The notes under the pieces are model-generated. The model had not been told where the DNA came from, ran no database searches, and was given only the letters and a program-made list of their open reading frames with translations. 64,000 nucleotides of DNA. It comes from Pseudomonas sp. PA27(2017) (lineage in GTDB: Bacteria; Pseudomonadota; Gammaproteobacteria; Pseudomonadales; Pseudomonadaceae). Below are positions 24,155 to 32,810 of this stretch, piece by piece; the first letter of the stretch is position 1; each line of letters opens with the position of its first letter. The stretch lies in contig NZ_MSXW01000019.1 of NCBI RefSeq assembly GCF_001945445.1, positions 62,001 through 126,000 on the forward strand, given 5' to 3'. The position numbers were made by a program, and so were the translations under genes.

Positions 24155-26988
24155 CAGTTGTCCTCCTTCTCAAGGCTCAGCTCGAAGGTCATGCCGTCGG
24201 GCAGCTTCTTGAGCAGCTCCTTGAGCTGCGCGCCGGTGGCGGCAGTCACCTTTATCGTGACTTCACTACCGGCCTCGCCAACGATTTTCAAGGCGTCCAC
24301 TAGGCGACTATTCGCACTGCCGATGGAAGCAAGTCGAACCTCGTGGACAGGGGAAGCAGGGCCAATGCCCCAGCCTTCAAGCTTGCCGATCAGGTTGAGC
24401 GGCGAAGTTGGCGGATTAGAGAGCGGAATGCGAGGTTTGGCAGTGGAGCTTGTGCCACCGCCAAAGATGTCGCCACCATTCGGCGATGTACCGCTGCCGG
24501 GAATGTTATCGCCACCGACAGGTGAGGCGGGTGGCGTGGTCGTACCACCGCCAAAGATATCGCCGCCCGATCCATTACTGGAAGCGCCAGCAGGAGACTG
24601 CGGCGCGGGTGGCGTGGTGCCGCCGGTCGCGGGCACGGCCGAGGGCTCCATGAGGAAAACCTCATCCAGTTGACGCCCAGTGTAGGAAAGTTTGGGCCGC
24701 AAGCGCCGCCATGCAGATTCCTCGTCTTCGCCTGCGTGGGTTTGCAGATGCTCCAGATTGCGCAGATTAATGGCGATCTTGCCGCGTGCGCACAGACGGA
24801 GGATGCGCTCCTTCATCGCAGTTTCACCCAGCCAAGGGATGCAGTCCTGACCCGCAGGGCGTGGCTCCTGCAATTCGCGCAGCAGCTTGCCGAGGGACGC
24901 ATTCTCGGAGGCCGCCTCGAGCACGAGGTCCTCGAAGTCTTCAGGCACGAAAAGATCGTTGGTCAGCGTTTCCTCGATGCCTTCGGGGATTTGCGCACCT
25001 TGCTTTTTCAGGTGCTCGACACTGAACAGGGATTGCTGCGGGTTCTGGTGATCGTAGCGGTGCAGAGCAGCGAAACGGTCAAAGCGCTTCTTCAAGTTGT
25101 CACGCAGGGTGCCTTCGAATTCTTTGTGCAGTTTTTTGTATTCAGGGTTCTGACCGCTCCATTCCTGCGCCTTCATTTCGGCGCGCGCGAGGATGAGCAG
25201 ATCTCGATCCAGGAATGCATTAGTGGAACCAGATCGGGGCAACAGGAAGCGAACGGTGTTGCGGCGCTTTTGCAGGTGATCCTTGAGCCAACGACCCAAC
25301 GTCTGATCGGCTTTTTCCGGTTCTTCCGGCAGTACCAAGACAGGCAAACGGTCATCCCAGCGCTCTGGCTGCTCGGCTTCGTCGAGTGATGTCCATGGGT
25401 CTGTCTGCCAGGATCTCGGCAAAGCAATCACGCGGAAATTTTTTGCGACCTCGTCGCTGCCGCCGATGACGTAGCGCACCTGCTTGGCCAGGTGCGCCTG
25501 ATCGGAGCCATCGGTGAAAAGCTTGTCGTTACGGGCGCAAGCCATCAATCTGGCCCGTGGATTTTCTTCCTCACGGAAGACCAGGCGCGGGCCGTCTTGA
25601 TGGATGTTGAAACTGTTCTCGACAATCGTCGCCAGCTCGACCTGGAAGGCGTTGCTGTCCACCGGCTTGTTGCGGGTGATGTCCACCTGCAGCGTGGCTG
25701 GATCGGCCCCTGCGAGGTTGCCAACAGCAATCGACCGCAGCCACAGCGCCCCCACGATCTCTTGCAGGTGTGGCGCAAGATTGGCGTGGTCGTACACCGC
25801 CTCGGTCACCGAGATGATGTTGTGCTGTGCCTTTTCGCGCAGGGTGCGATGGTGTTCGTTGGATACTGAATCCAACAGCGCGCCAATGCCCGAGGTATCG
25901 TCATCCAGCCGGAAGTCGGCGGCGGTGAGCACAGGCACGGCTTCGCCACGGCTCTTGTAAAGGTTGGCCAGGATACGAATCATGTCGCGCGCTTCCTGAG
26001 CGTCAGTGGCGATCAGCACCTGCTCCTCCAGCAGACGCAACAGGTGCGGTGCATAAGGCCAAGACTCGGTGAATTCGCGGCGCTTGCGCTCCTGCTCGGC
26101 CGGCGGCACATCAAGCAGGCGGAAGTATTCTGAGACGTGCTGTGCGACCAGTGACTCAATAGTGCCGTCAGCTATATGAAGACGGTTGTCGAACAAACGG
26201 TGCAGCAACATTCGCCGCCGATCCTGCTGGATGCGCTCGGCATTGCCCCCCGCCTTGAAGTCAATGGCTACCGGATTAACACGGTGTACCTGCTGGTAGG
26301 CATCGCTTCCACCATTACGAACGGAGATCACGAGCACCAGCAGATCTGGGCGCTCCTTGGCAATCTCCGAAAGGATCTGGATAAAGTTAAACGCCCAGTT
26401 CTTCCATGGGTACTGCTTGGTATTGGTCAGGCCGTCATACCAGGTCTGGAACTCATCCAGCAGCAGCATCGTTGGCGTGTGCTCAAGGAGCTCAACGATG
26501 AGCTTGTCGGATGGGATATCGGTCTTGGCAGCCCCCATACCCTCCCACTTACCCTTAATGAATTCGCCGCGAGGATGGCGCTCGAACAGCAAATCCCACA
26601 AAAATTTGTAGCGCTGGCGGTGAAGGCTCTCGCCAATGACCAACATTCCATTGCGCAAAGCAATCTGACTGACATTGGCATCACCTAGCGTGGCAGCCCA
26701 TCCCTTTAGCCAGGCCCCAGTCGATATTGGATCGTTAACAGCGTGATATAGAGCAGCCATCAGGTGGGATTTACCCAGACCGCGCTCTCCGATCACTACC
26801 ACCGGGCGCCCCTGGTTAGGGCCTACAGCCTCAATGCCCTTTAATAGGTCATGGGTCGGATAGGTGATCTCTAGAAACTGCTGTGCGGCGATTTGCGTCG
26901 CACCAGTATTTGCGTCGTTGGAGAGCTCGATTGCTGTCCCTTTGAGGCGCTTGCCTCGAAACTCTTCCCGTAAAGTCAATCCAAGCAT
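24154..26988 (-). CDS. DUF499 ATPase (COG1483), first gene of the defence operon
   Basis: 944 aa. Walker A GERGLGKSH (about 67-75) and Walker B MLLLDEFQTW (about 174-183) lie in an N-terminal AAA-type ATPase. DUF499 proteins accompany DUF1156 methyltransferases in defence islands and are large ATP-dependent components of unknown exact role. Residues about 780-848 form a Gly/Pro/Ser/Thr-rich linker with a repeated GGDIFGGGT unit, followed by a 96-residue folded C-terminal domain. GGGGAG lies 8 bases before the ATG. Upstream are a heptamer repeat and an 11-base direct repeat that may control the whole operon. Confidence 0.92.
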   Translation of the reverse strand: MLGLTLREEFRGKRLKGTAIELSNDANTGATQIAAQQFLEITYPTHDLLKGIEAVGPNQGRPVVVIGERGLGKSHLMAALYHAVNDPISTGAWLKGWAATLGDANVSQIALRNGMLVIGESLHRQRYKFLWDLLFERHPRGEFIKGKWEGMGAAKTDIPSDKLIVELLEHTPTMLLLDEFQTWYDGLTNTKQYPWKNWAFNFIQILSEIAKERPDLLVLVISVRNGGSDAYQQVHRVNPVAIDFKAGGNAERIQQDRRRMLLHRLFDNRLHIADGTIESLVAQHVSEYFRLLDVPPAEQERKRREFTESWPYAPHLLRLLEEQVLIATDAQEARDMIRILANLYKSRGEAVPVLTAADFRLDDDTSGIGALLDSVSNEHHRTLREKAQHNIISVTEAVYDHANLAPHLQEIVGALWLRSIAVGNLAGADPATLQVDITRNKPVDSNAFQVELATIVENSFNIHQDGPRLVFREEENPRARLMACARNDKLFTDGSDQAHLAKQVRYVIGGSDEVAKNFRVIALPRSWQTDPWTSLDEAEQPERWDDRLPVLVLPEEPEKADQTLGRWLKDHLQKRRNTVRFLLPRSGSTNAFLDRDLLILARAEMKAQEWSGQNPEYKKLHKEFEGTLRDNLKKRFDRFAALHRYDHQNPQQSLFSVEHLKKQGAQIPEGIEETLTNDLFVPEDFEDLVLEAASENASLGKLLRELQEPRPAGQDCIPWLGETAMKERILRLCARGKIAINLRNLEHLQTHAGEDEESAWRRLRPKLSYTGRQLDEVFLMEPSAVPATGGTTPPAPQSPAGASSNGSGGDIFGGGTTTPPASPVGGDNIPGSGTSPNGGDIFGGGTSSTAKPRIPLSNPPTSPLNLIGKLEGWGIGPASPVHEVRLASIGSANSRLVDALKIVGEAGSEVTIKVTAATGAQLKELLKKLPDGMTFELSLEKEDN

Positions 26989-27032
26989 TATTCAAGCTCC
27001 CCAACAAAATTGGCCTCTCGGTCTCTGGCCAT

Positions 27033-27065
27033 GCACCCTGCACCCTGCACCCTGCACCCTGCACC
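27033..27065. repeat. Tandem heptamer repeat (GCACCCT)x4 plus partial copy
   Basis: Four exact copies of GCACCCT (27033-27060) plus GCACC. It lies 45 to 77 bases before the ATG of the DUF499 gene, in the leader or promoter of the nine-gene operon. A seven-base unit is prone to slipped-strand length change. Confidence 0.9.
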
Positions 27066-27135
27066 ACCAACATGAGACTATGGGCTCGGCTTTTGTGACC
27101 AAACAGCCAAAAAGACATCATGGATAAGCCAATCT

Positions 27136-27157
27136 CAATTGGCAACCAATTGGCAAC
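27136..27157. promoter_or_regulatory. Two adjacent 11-base direct repeats
   Basis: CAATTGGCAAC occurs twice back to back (27136-27146, 27147-27157). The period of 11 places both copies on the same face of the helix. The position, about 150 bases upstream of the DUF499 start and 90 bases from the tRNA-Pro end, fits either an operator of the defence operon or arm-type integrase sites of the island. Confidence 0.6.
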
Positions 27158-27204
27158 CAGAAGACCACTTTCCTGGAAGTGCAACAAAACCATCAGGCAT
27201 AAAA

Positions 27205-27234
27205 AAATCCAGCCACCGCTAAGTGGCTGGATTT
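27205..27234 (-). terminator. Terminator downstream of tRNA-Pro
   Basis: AAATCCAGCCAC pairs with GTGGCTGGATTT around a six-base loop; the minus strand then continues into a run of T. It stands 13 bases after the CCA end of tRNA-Pro and should end its transcript. T runs on both sides make it potentially two-way, also insulating the core from the island. Confidence 0.85.
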
Positions 27235-27246
27235 TCTAGGGTTTTT

Positions 27247-27323
27247 TGGTCGGGACGGAGTGATTCGAACACTCGACCCCTTGCACCCCATGCAAGTGCG
27301 CTACCGGGCTGCGCTACGCCCCG
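27247..27323 (-). tRNA. tRNA-Pro(GGG)
   Basis: 77 nt with encoded CCA. The 7-bp acceptor stem (CGGGGCG with CGTCCCG), the GTTCGAATC T-loop, and an anticodon loop ATGGGGT closed by CTTGC/GCAAG give anticodon GGG. The 3' end points at the island, and tRNA 3' ends are standard integrase targets, so this is the probable attachment site. From memory the same tRNA lies next to merR-ihfA in P. aeruginosa. Confidence 0.97.
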
Positions 27324-27367
27324 ACGGGTGTTGCTGGTGCCTTTGGCGTTAGCCGAAAGCGGGAGAG

Positions 27368-27396
27368 ACTATAAACTAAGCATCTGAATTGTGGAA
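27368..27396 (-). promoter_or_regulatory. Promoter of tRNA-Pro
   Basis: On the minus strand TTCCAC (27391-27396) and TATAGT (27368-27373) are 17 bases apart, with the -10 box about 45 bases before the mature tRNA. This is a reasonable sigma-70 promoter with a good -10 and a weak -35. Confidence 0.55.
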
Positions 27397-27411
27397 GGTT
27401 TTTCTACAAAT

Positions 27412-27768
27412 TCATTTGCGCAGGACGTGGAGTACATCTTCCAGCTCGGCGATCATCTGCTTGATGAGTTGCTTGTACTGGGTGGTGTCGTCCTTGGCTT
27501 CTTCGCCGGTCAGGCGCAGGCGTGCGCCACCGATGGTGAAGCCCTGGTCGTACAACAAGGCACGGATCTGGCGGATCATCAGCACGTCCTGGCGCTGGTA
27601 ATACCGACGGTTGCCGCGACGCTTGACCGGGTTGAGCTGTGGAAACTCCTGCTCCCAATAACGAAGCACGTGCGGTTTGACCGCACAGAGCTCACTGACC
27701 TCGCCGATGGTGAAGTACCGCTTGCCGGGTATGACAGGCAGTTCGTCGTTATGACTTGGTTCCAGCAT
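27412..27768 (-). CDS. MerR-family transcriptional regulator next to ihfA
   Basis: 118 aa. The winged helix-turn-helix reads [28 protein letters not shown] (about 18-45), followed by a [13 protein letters not shown] wing and a C-terminal dimerisation helix. No effector-binding Cys cluster is present, so it is not a metal sensor of the classical type. ATG 27768 is chosen over an in-frame TTG at 27777 because homologues I remember start with MLE. It overlaps the end of ihfA by 20 bases, an arrangement conserved in Gammaproteobacteria. Its regulon is unknown. Confidence 0.92.
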   Translation of the reverse strand: MLEPSHNDELPVIPGKRYFTIGEVSELCAVKPHVLRYWEQEFPQLNPVKRRGNRRYYQRQDVLMIRQIRALLYDQGFTIGGARLRLTGEEAKDDTTQYKQLIKQMIAELEDVLHVLRK

Positions 27769-28051
27769 AGGCTTCAACCCTGGCTTTGAGCTTCTGGCCG
27801 GGGCGGAAAGTCACGACACGGCGGGCCGTGATCGGGATCTCCTCCCCTGTTTTTGGATTACGACCGGGGCGCTGACGCTTATCGCGCAGATCGAAGTTAC
27901 CGAAGCCTGAGAGCTTCACCTGCTCATTGAGTTCCAGTGCCTGGCGGATTTCTTCGAAGAAGAGCTCCACCAGTTCCTTGGCTTCTCGTTTGTTCAGGCC
28001 CAGCTCATCGTACAGACGTTCGGCCATCTCAGCTTTCGTCAGTGCCCCCAT
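27749..28051 (-). CDS. ihfA: Integration host factor subunit alpha
   Basis: 100 aa, full length. It has the HU/IHF fold with N-terminal [25 protein letters not shown] and the DNA-binding arm [27 protein letters not shown] (about 63-89), including the Pro that intercalates into the minor groove. With IhfB it bends DNA sharply at specific sites and supports recombination, replication and sigma-54 promoters. It is the last conserved gene of the thrS-infC-rpmI-rplT-pheST-ihfA series, starting 3 bases after pheT. IHF is often used by island integrases, but its location by the island is a conserved core position. Confidence 0.98.
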   Translation of the reverse strand: MGALTKAEMAERLYDELGLNKREAKELVELFFEEIRQALELNEQVKLSGFGNFDLRDKRQRPGRNPKTGEEIPITARRVVTFRPGQKLKARVEAYAGTKS

Positions 28052-28054
28052 ACG

Positions 28055-30430
28055 CTAGTTCCTTAACGTGGCGTTGAACCTTTGTTCCAGGGAGGTGAGG
28101 ATGTTTTGCGTGGTGGTGCTCACCTCATCGTCATTTAGAGTGCGCGATGGATGCTGCCAGGTCAAGCCGACCGCCAGGCTTTTTCTAAGCGGATCAATAC
28201 CTTTACCCTGATAAACATCAAACAACCTGAGGTCGGTGAGCCACTCGCCGGCCTGCTCGCGAATGTCAGCCAACAGGTTCTGGGCCGGCACGTCACGGTC
28301 GACCAGCAGCGCCAGGTCACGACGCACTTCGGGGAAGCGCGACAGTTCCTTGAACGCCGGCATGCGGCCTGCGGTGATTTCGCTCAGCAGCAGCTCGAAC
28401 AGGAACAGCGGCTGATCCAGGCCGAGGGTCTTGGCCAGTTCCGGGTGGATGGCACCCAGGTAACCGACCAGACGCCCTTCGCGCTCGATGCGTGCGGTCT
28501 GGCCCGGGTGCAGGGCACTGTGCTCGCCCGGCACGAAGGCGAAGCTGGCGGCGTCGCCTGCGGCGGCCAGCAGCGCTTCCACGTCGGCCTTGGCGTCGAA
28601 GAAGTCGACGCTGTCACGGCCATGGGCCCAGCTTTCCGGCAGGCGGCTGCCGGTGATCACGCCGGCGAGCATCGGCTCCTGCTTGAGCTCGTCCAGCTGG
28701 CCGACGAAGCGCAGGCCGCTTTCGAACAGGCGCACGCGCGACTGCTGACGGTTGAGGTTGTGCTCCACCGCCTTGACCAGACCCGGCCACAGCGAGGCGC
28801 GCATGGCGGCCATGTCGGCGGAGATCGGGTTGGCCAGGGTCAGCGGCTTGACGCCCGGGCTGAACAGCTCGAACAGCTTGGGATCGATGAAGCTGTAGGT
28901 GATCGCTTCCTGGTAACCACGGGCCACCAGCAGGCGGCGCAGCACCGGTAGGTCGGCGACGGCCTCGGCCTTGGTCTGCGGCGCCAGGCGCGCCTGCGGG
29001 TAACGCACCGGCAGGCGGTTGTAGCCGTAGAGGCGGGCCAGCTCTTCGATCAGGTCGACTTCCAGGCTGATATCGAAGCGGTGGCTCGGCACCTTGACCT
29101 GCCACTGCCCTGCCCCACCCTCGACGCTCAGGCCCAGGGCGCCCAGCAGTTTGACGATCAGCTCGTCGTCGAGCTTGAGGCCGAGCATCTGCTCGACGCG
29201 CTCGGCGCGCAGGCTGATCGGCGCAACGTTCGGCAGTTGTGCCGGGTCGACCGCTTCGATGATCGGGCCGGCTTCGCCGCCAACGATCTCCAGCAGCAGC
29301 GCGGTGGCGCGTTCCATGGCTTCGCGGGCCAGCTGCGAGTCCACGCCGCGCTCGAAGCGGTGCGAGGAGTCGGTGTGCAGGCCGTAGGAACGGGCCTTGC
29401 CAGCCACGGCGATGGTGTCGAAAAAGGCGCTTTCCAGGAACAGATCACGGGTGGTGTCGCTGACGCCACTGTGCTCGCCGCCCATCACGCCGGCGATGGC
29501 CAGGGCGCGCTGGTGGTCGGCGATTACCAGGGTGTCGGCACGCAGGGTGACTTCCTGGCCGTCGAGCAGCACCAGCTTCTCGCCCTCTTCGGCCATGCGC
29601 ACGCGAATGCCGCCCTGGATCACGTTCAGGTCGAAGGCATGCATCGGCTGGCCGAGTTCGAGCATCACGTAGTTGGTGACGTCGACGGCGGCATCGATGC
29701 TGCGTACATTGGCGCGGCGCAGGCGCTCGACCATCCAGCGCGGGGTCGGCTTGGACAGGTCGACGTTGCGCACCACGCGGCCCAGGTAACGCGGGCAGGC
29801 TTGCGGAGCCAGCACGTCGACCGGGCGCACTTCATCGTGGGCCGGGGCGACCGCAGCGATTTGCGGGCGGGTGACCGGGGCGTCGTACAGCGCGCCGACT
29901 TCACGAGCGAGACCCGCCAGGGACAGACAGTCACCGCGGTTGGGGGTCAGGTCGACTTCGATGCTGACGTCGTTGAGTTCGAAGTACTCACGGATGTCCT
30001 GGCCCACCGGCGCATCGGCCGGCAGTTCCAGCAGGCCGTCGTTGTCTTCGCTGATCTGCAGTTCGGAGGCCGAGCAGAGCATGCCGTTGGACTCGACGCC
30101 GCGCAGCTTGGCCTTCTTGATCTTGAAGTCGCCGGGCAGCTCGGCGCCGATGGTGGCGAACGGGATCTTCAGGCCGGGGCGCACGTTAGGCGCGCCACAC
30201 ACCACCTGAAAGGTTTCACTGCCGTTGCTGACCTGGCACACGCGCAGTTTGTCGGCATCGGGGTGCTGCTCGGTGCTCAGCACTTCACCGACGATCACGC
30301 CGCTGAAGGCACCGGCCACGGGGCTGACGCTGTCGACTTCCAGGCCGGCCATGGACAGGCGCGCGACCAGCTCGTCACGGCTAGCCTGGGGGCTCACCCA
30401 GCTGCGCAGCCACTGTTCACTGAATTTCAT
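28055..30430 (-). CDS. pheT: Phenylalanine-tRNA ligase beta subunit
   Basis: 791 aa, normal length. It begins MKFSEQWLRSWVSP and has an OB-fold tRNA-binding domain (about 40-150, GVIVGEVLSTEQHPDADKLRVC), the B3/B4 editing domain, B5 and the inactive class II-like core, and a C-terminal ferredoxin-like anticodon-binding domain (FPEVRRDLALLVDRDVP to the end). With PheS it forms the alpha2-beta2 enzyme charging tRNA-Phe, and it hydrolyses mischarged Tyr-tRNA-Phe. It lies 45 bases downstream of pheS in the same operon. Long antisense frames here are shadows of high GC. Confidence 0.98.
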   Translation of the reverse strand: MKFSEQWLRSWVSPQASRDELVARLSMAGLEVDSVSPVAGAFSGVIVGEVLSTEQHPDADKLRVCQVSNGSETFQVVCGAPNVRPGLKIPFATIGAELPGDFKIKKAKLRGVESNGMLCSASELQISEDNDGLLELPADAPVGQDIREYFELNDVSIEVDLTPNRGDCLSLAGLAREVGALYDAPVTRPQIAAVAPAHDEVRPVDVLAPQACPRYLGRVVRNVDLSKPTPRWMVERLRRANVRSIDAAVDVTNYVMLELGQPMHAFDLNVIQGGIRVRMAEEGEKLVLLDGQEVTLRADTLVIADHQRALAIAGVMGGEHSGVSDTTRDLFLESAFFDTIAVAGKARSYGLHTDSSHRFERGVDSQLAREAMERATALLLEIVGGEAGPIIEAVDPAQLPNVAPISLRAERVEQMLGLKLDDELIVKLLGALGLSVEGGAGQWQVKVPSHRFDISLEVDLIEELARLYGYNRLPVRYPQARLAPQTKAEAVADLPVLRRLLVARGYQEAITYSFIDPKLFELFSPGVKPLTLANPISADMAAMRASLWPGLVKAVEHNLNRQQSRVRLFESGLRFVGQLDELKQEPMLAGVITGSRLPESWAHGRDSVDFFDAKADVEALLAAAGDAASFAFVPGEHSALHPGQTARIEREGRLVGYLGAIHPELAKTLGLDQPLFLFELLLSEITAGRMPAFKELSRFPEVRRDLALLVDRDVPAQNLLADIREQAGEWLTDLRLFDVYQGKGIDPLRKSLAVGLTWQHPSRTLNDDEVSTTTQNILTSLEQRFNATLRN

Positions 30431-30475
30431 GTTGTCTGTTCTCCTGATCGAATTCGATTACGAAACTGCTGGGGG

Positions 30476-31492
<1,017 letters not shown>

Positions 31493-31512
31493 TTACAGAC
31501 TCCAGATACGAA

Positions 31513-31544
31513 ACAGGGGAAGAGCTTGAAGGCTCTTCCCCTGT
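31513..31544 (-). terminator. Hairpin in the pheS leader, possible attenuator
   Basis: A 13-base-pair stem (31513-31525 with 31532-31544) and a six-base loop, 21 bases before the pheS start. Only a short T run follows, so it may act as a partial terminator or a processing site. No Phe-rich leader peptide like E. coli pheM was found. Confidence 0.55.
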
Positions 31545-31592
31545 CGATGACGTTTAGAGTCGACCTGCGGGTTACGCCTGTCGCCTCTAGTG

Positions 31593-31609
31593 CACCGGGA
31601 AACCCGGTG
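31593..31609 (-). terminator. Short hairpin after rplT
   Basis: CACCGGG and CCCGGTG pair perfectly around three bases, 13 bases beyond the rplT stop. No U-tract follows. It is probably an mRNA 3'-end stabiliser or part of the rplT-pheS attenuation region. Confidence 0.4.
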
Positions 31610-31621
31610 ATTGTCGGGGAC

Positions 31622-31978
31622 TTAAGCCAGTACGGCTTTCGCTTTCTCGACAATCGCAGCAAACGCCGCTTTTTCGTTCACTGCCAGATCAGCCAGAACC
31701 TTGCGGTCGATTTCGATCGACGCTTTTTTCAGGCCAGCGATCAGACGGCTGTAGGACAGACCGTTGATGCGAGCACCAGCGTTGATACGAGCGATCCACA
31801 GAGCGCGGAACTGACGCTTCTTCTGGCGACGGTCACGGTAGGCGTATTGACCCGCCTTGATGACAGCCTGCTTGGCAACACGGAATACACGCGAACGTGC
31901 GCCGTAGTAGCCTTTAGCCAGTTTCAGGATTTTTTTGTGACGAGCACGAGCGATAACGCCACGCTTAACACGAGCCAT
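31622..31978 (-). CDS. rplT: 50S ribosomal protein L20
   Basis: 118 aa, full length and very basic. [18 protein letters not shown] is the standard start, with the long N-terminal RNA-binding helix ([16 protein letters not shown]) and the globular C-terminal part. It binds 23S rRNA early in assembly, and in E. coli also represses rpmI-rplT translation. It follows rpmI by 27 bases with GAGGAAA ahead of the start. Confidence 0.99.
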   Translation of the reverse strand: MARVKRGVIARARHKKILKLAKGYYGARSRVFRVAKQAVIKAGQYAYRDRRQKKRQFRALWIARINAGARINGLSYSRLIAGLKKASIEIDRKVLADLAVNEKAAFAAIVEKAKAVLA

Positions 31979-32005
31979 GAGTAATTTCCTCTATCTTGAC
32001 CGAGA

Positions 32006-32200
32006 TTAACGAACGCGCAGCATGCGCTCGACTTTTGCCTTGTCCGACGGATGCATCAGTTCGCTACCGCGAAGTTGACGCTTACGCTTGGTGGACATCT
32101 TGGTCAGGATGTGGCTCTTGAAAGCATGCTTGTGCTTGAAGCCCGCAGCCGTTTTGAGAAAGCGCTTGGCAGCGCCGCTCTTGGTTTTCATCTTTGGCAT
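32006..32200 (-). CDS. rpmI: 50S ribosomal protein L35
   Basis: 64 aa. [20 protein letters not shown]-type start (here ...[18 protein letters not shown]) and the basic C-terminus typical of L35. A structural protein of the large subunit. It is placed 59 bases after infC and before rplT, the conserved order. Confidence 0.99.
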   Translation of the reverse strand: MPKMKTKSGAAKRFLKTAAGFKHKHAFKSHILTKMSTKRKRQLRGSELMHPSDKAKVERMLRVR

Positions 32201-32259
32201 GTTCGTAACTCCGCATTCAGTTGATATAGATAACCATAAGGCCTGCCGTGCCCTGGAGG

Positions 32260-32808
32260 TTATTTCTTGCGTTTGGGAGCGATGACCATCATTAGCTGGC
32301 GTCCTTCCATCTTAGGATGCTGTTCGACGGTACCGTGTTCGGCGAGGTCGGCTTCGACCCGCTTCAACAGTTCCATACCCAGCTCCTGGTGGGCCATCTC
32401 ACGACCACGGAATCTCAGAGAGATCTTGGCCTTGTCCCCTTCCATCAGGAAACGTACCAGGTTGCGTAGTTTTACCTGGTAATCCCCTTCTTCCGTCCCT
32501 GGACGAAACTTGATTTCCTTGATCTGCTGCTGGTGCTGGTTCTTCTTGGCAATGGCAGCTTGCTTCTTCTTCTCGAAGAGGTGCTTGCCGTAGTCCATGA
32601 TCCTGCACACAGGCGGCTGGGCGTCGGCAGAGATTTCTACCAGGTCCAGCTTGGCCTCTTCAGCGATCCTAAGCGCTTCATCAATAGAGACGATGCCAAT
32701 TTGCTCACCGTCAGCGCCAATTAACCGAACCTCGCGTGCCGAGATATTCTCGTTGATCGGAGCCTTCGGGGCGCCTCGTTTATCTTGTCTCATATCACGC
32801 TTAATAAT
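32260..32808 (-). CDS. infC: Translation initiation factor IF-3, non-ATG start
   Basis: About 182 aa. The N-domain ([24 protein letters not shown]) and C-domain ([24 protein letters not shown]) are complete. IF-3 binds the 30S subunit, prevents subunit joining and checks start-codon choice. The first ATG (32793) would lose the conserved IKR start; AUU codons at 32806-32808 and 32803-32805 follow GGAG at 5 and 8 bases. An AUU start that IF-3 itself discriminates against is the known autoregulatory device in E. coli, so I choose 32808. The stop codon of thrS immediately precedes this start, so the two are coupled. Confidence 0.95.
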   Translation of the reverse strand: MIKRDMRQDKRGAPKAPINENISAREVRLIGADGEQIGIVSIDEALRIAEEAKLDLVEISADAQPPVCRIMDYGKHLFEKKKQAAIAKKNQHQQQIKEIKFRPGTEEGDYQVKLRNLVRFLMEGDKAKISLRFRGREMAHQELGMELLKRVEADLAEHGTVEQHPKMEGRQLMMVIAPKRKK

Positions 32809-32810
32809 GA

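Noticed and set aside
9712-26988. Naming the operon as standard BREX or DISARM
   Set aside because: No BrxA, BrxB, BrxL, DrmA, DrmB or DrmC was recognised; only related parts are present.
26849-27193. 114-aa frame across the heptamer repeat
   Set aside because: Out of frame with the DUF499 start and built on the repeat and leader.
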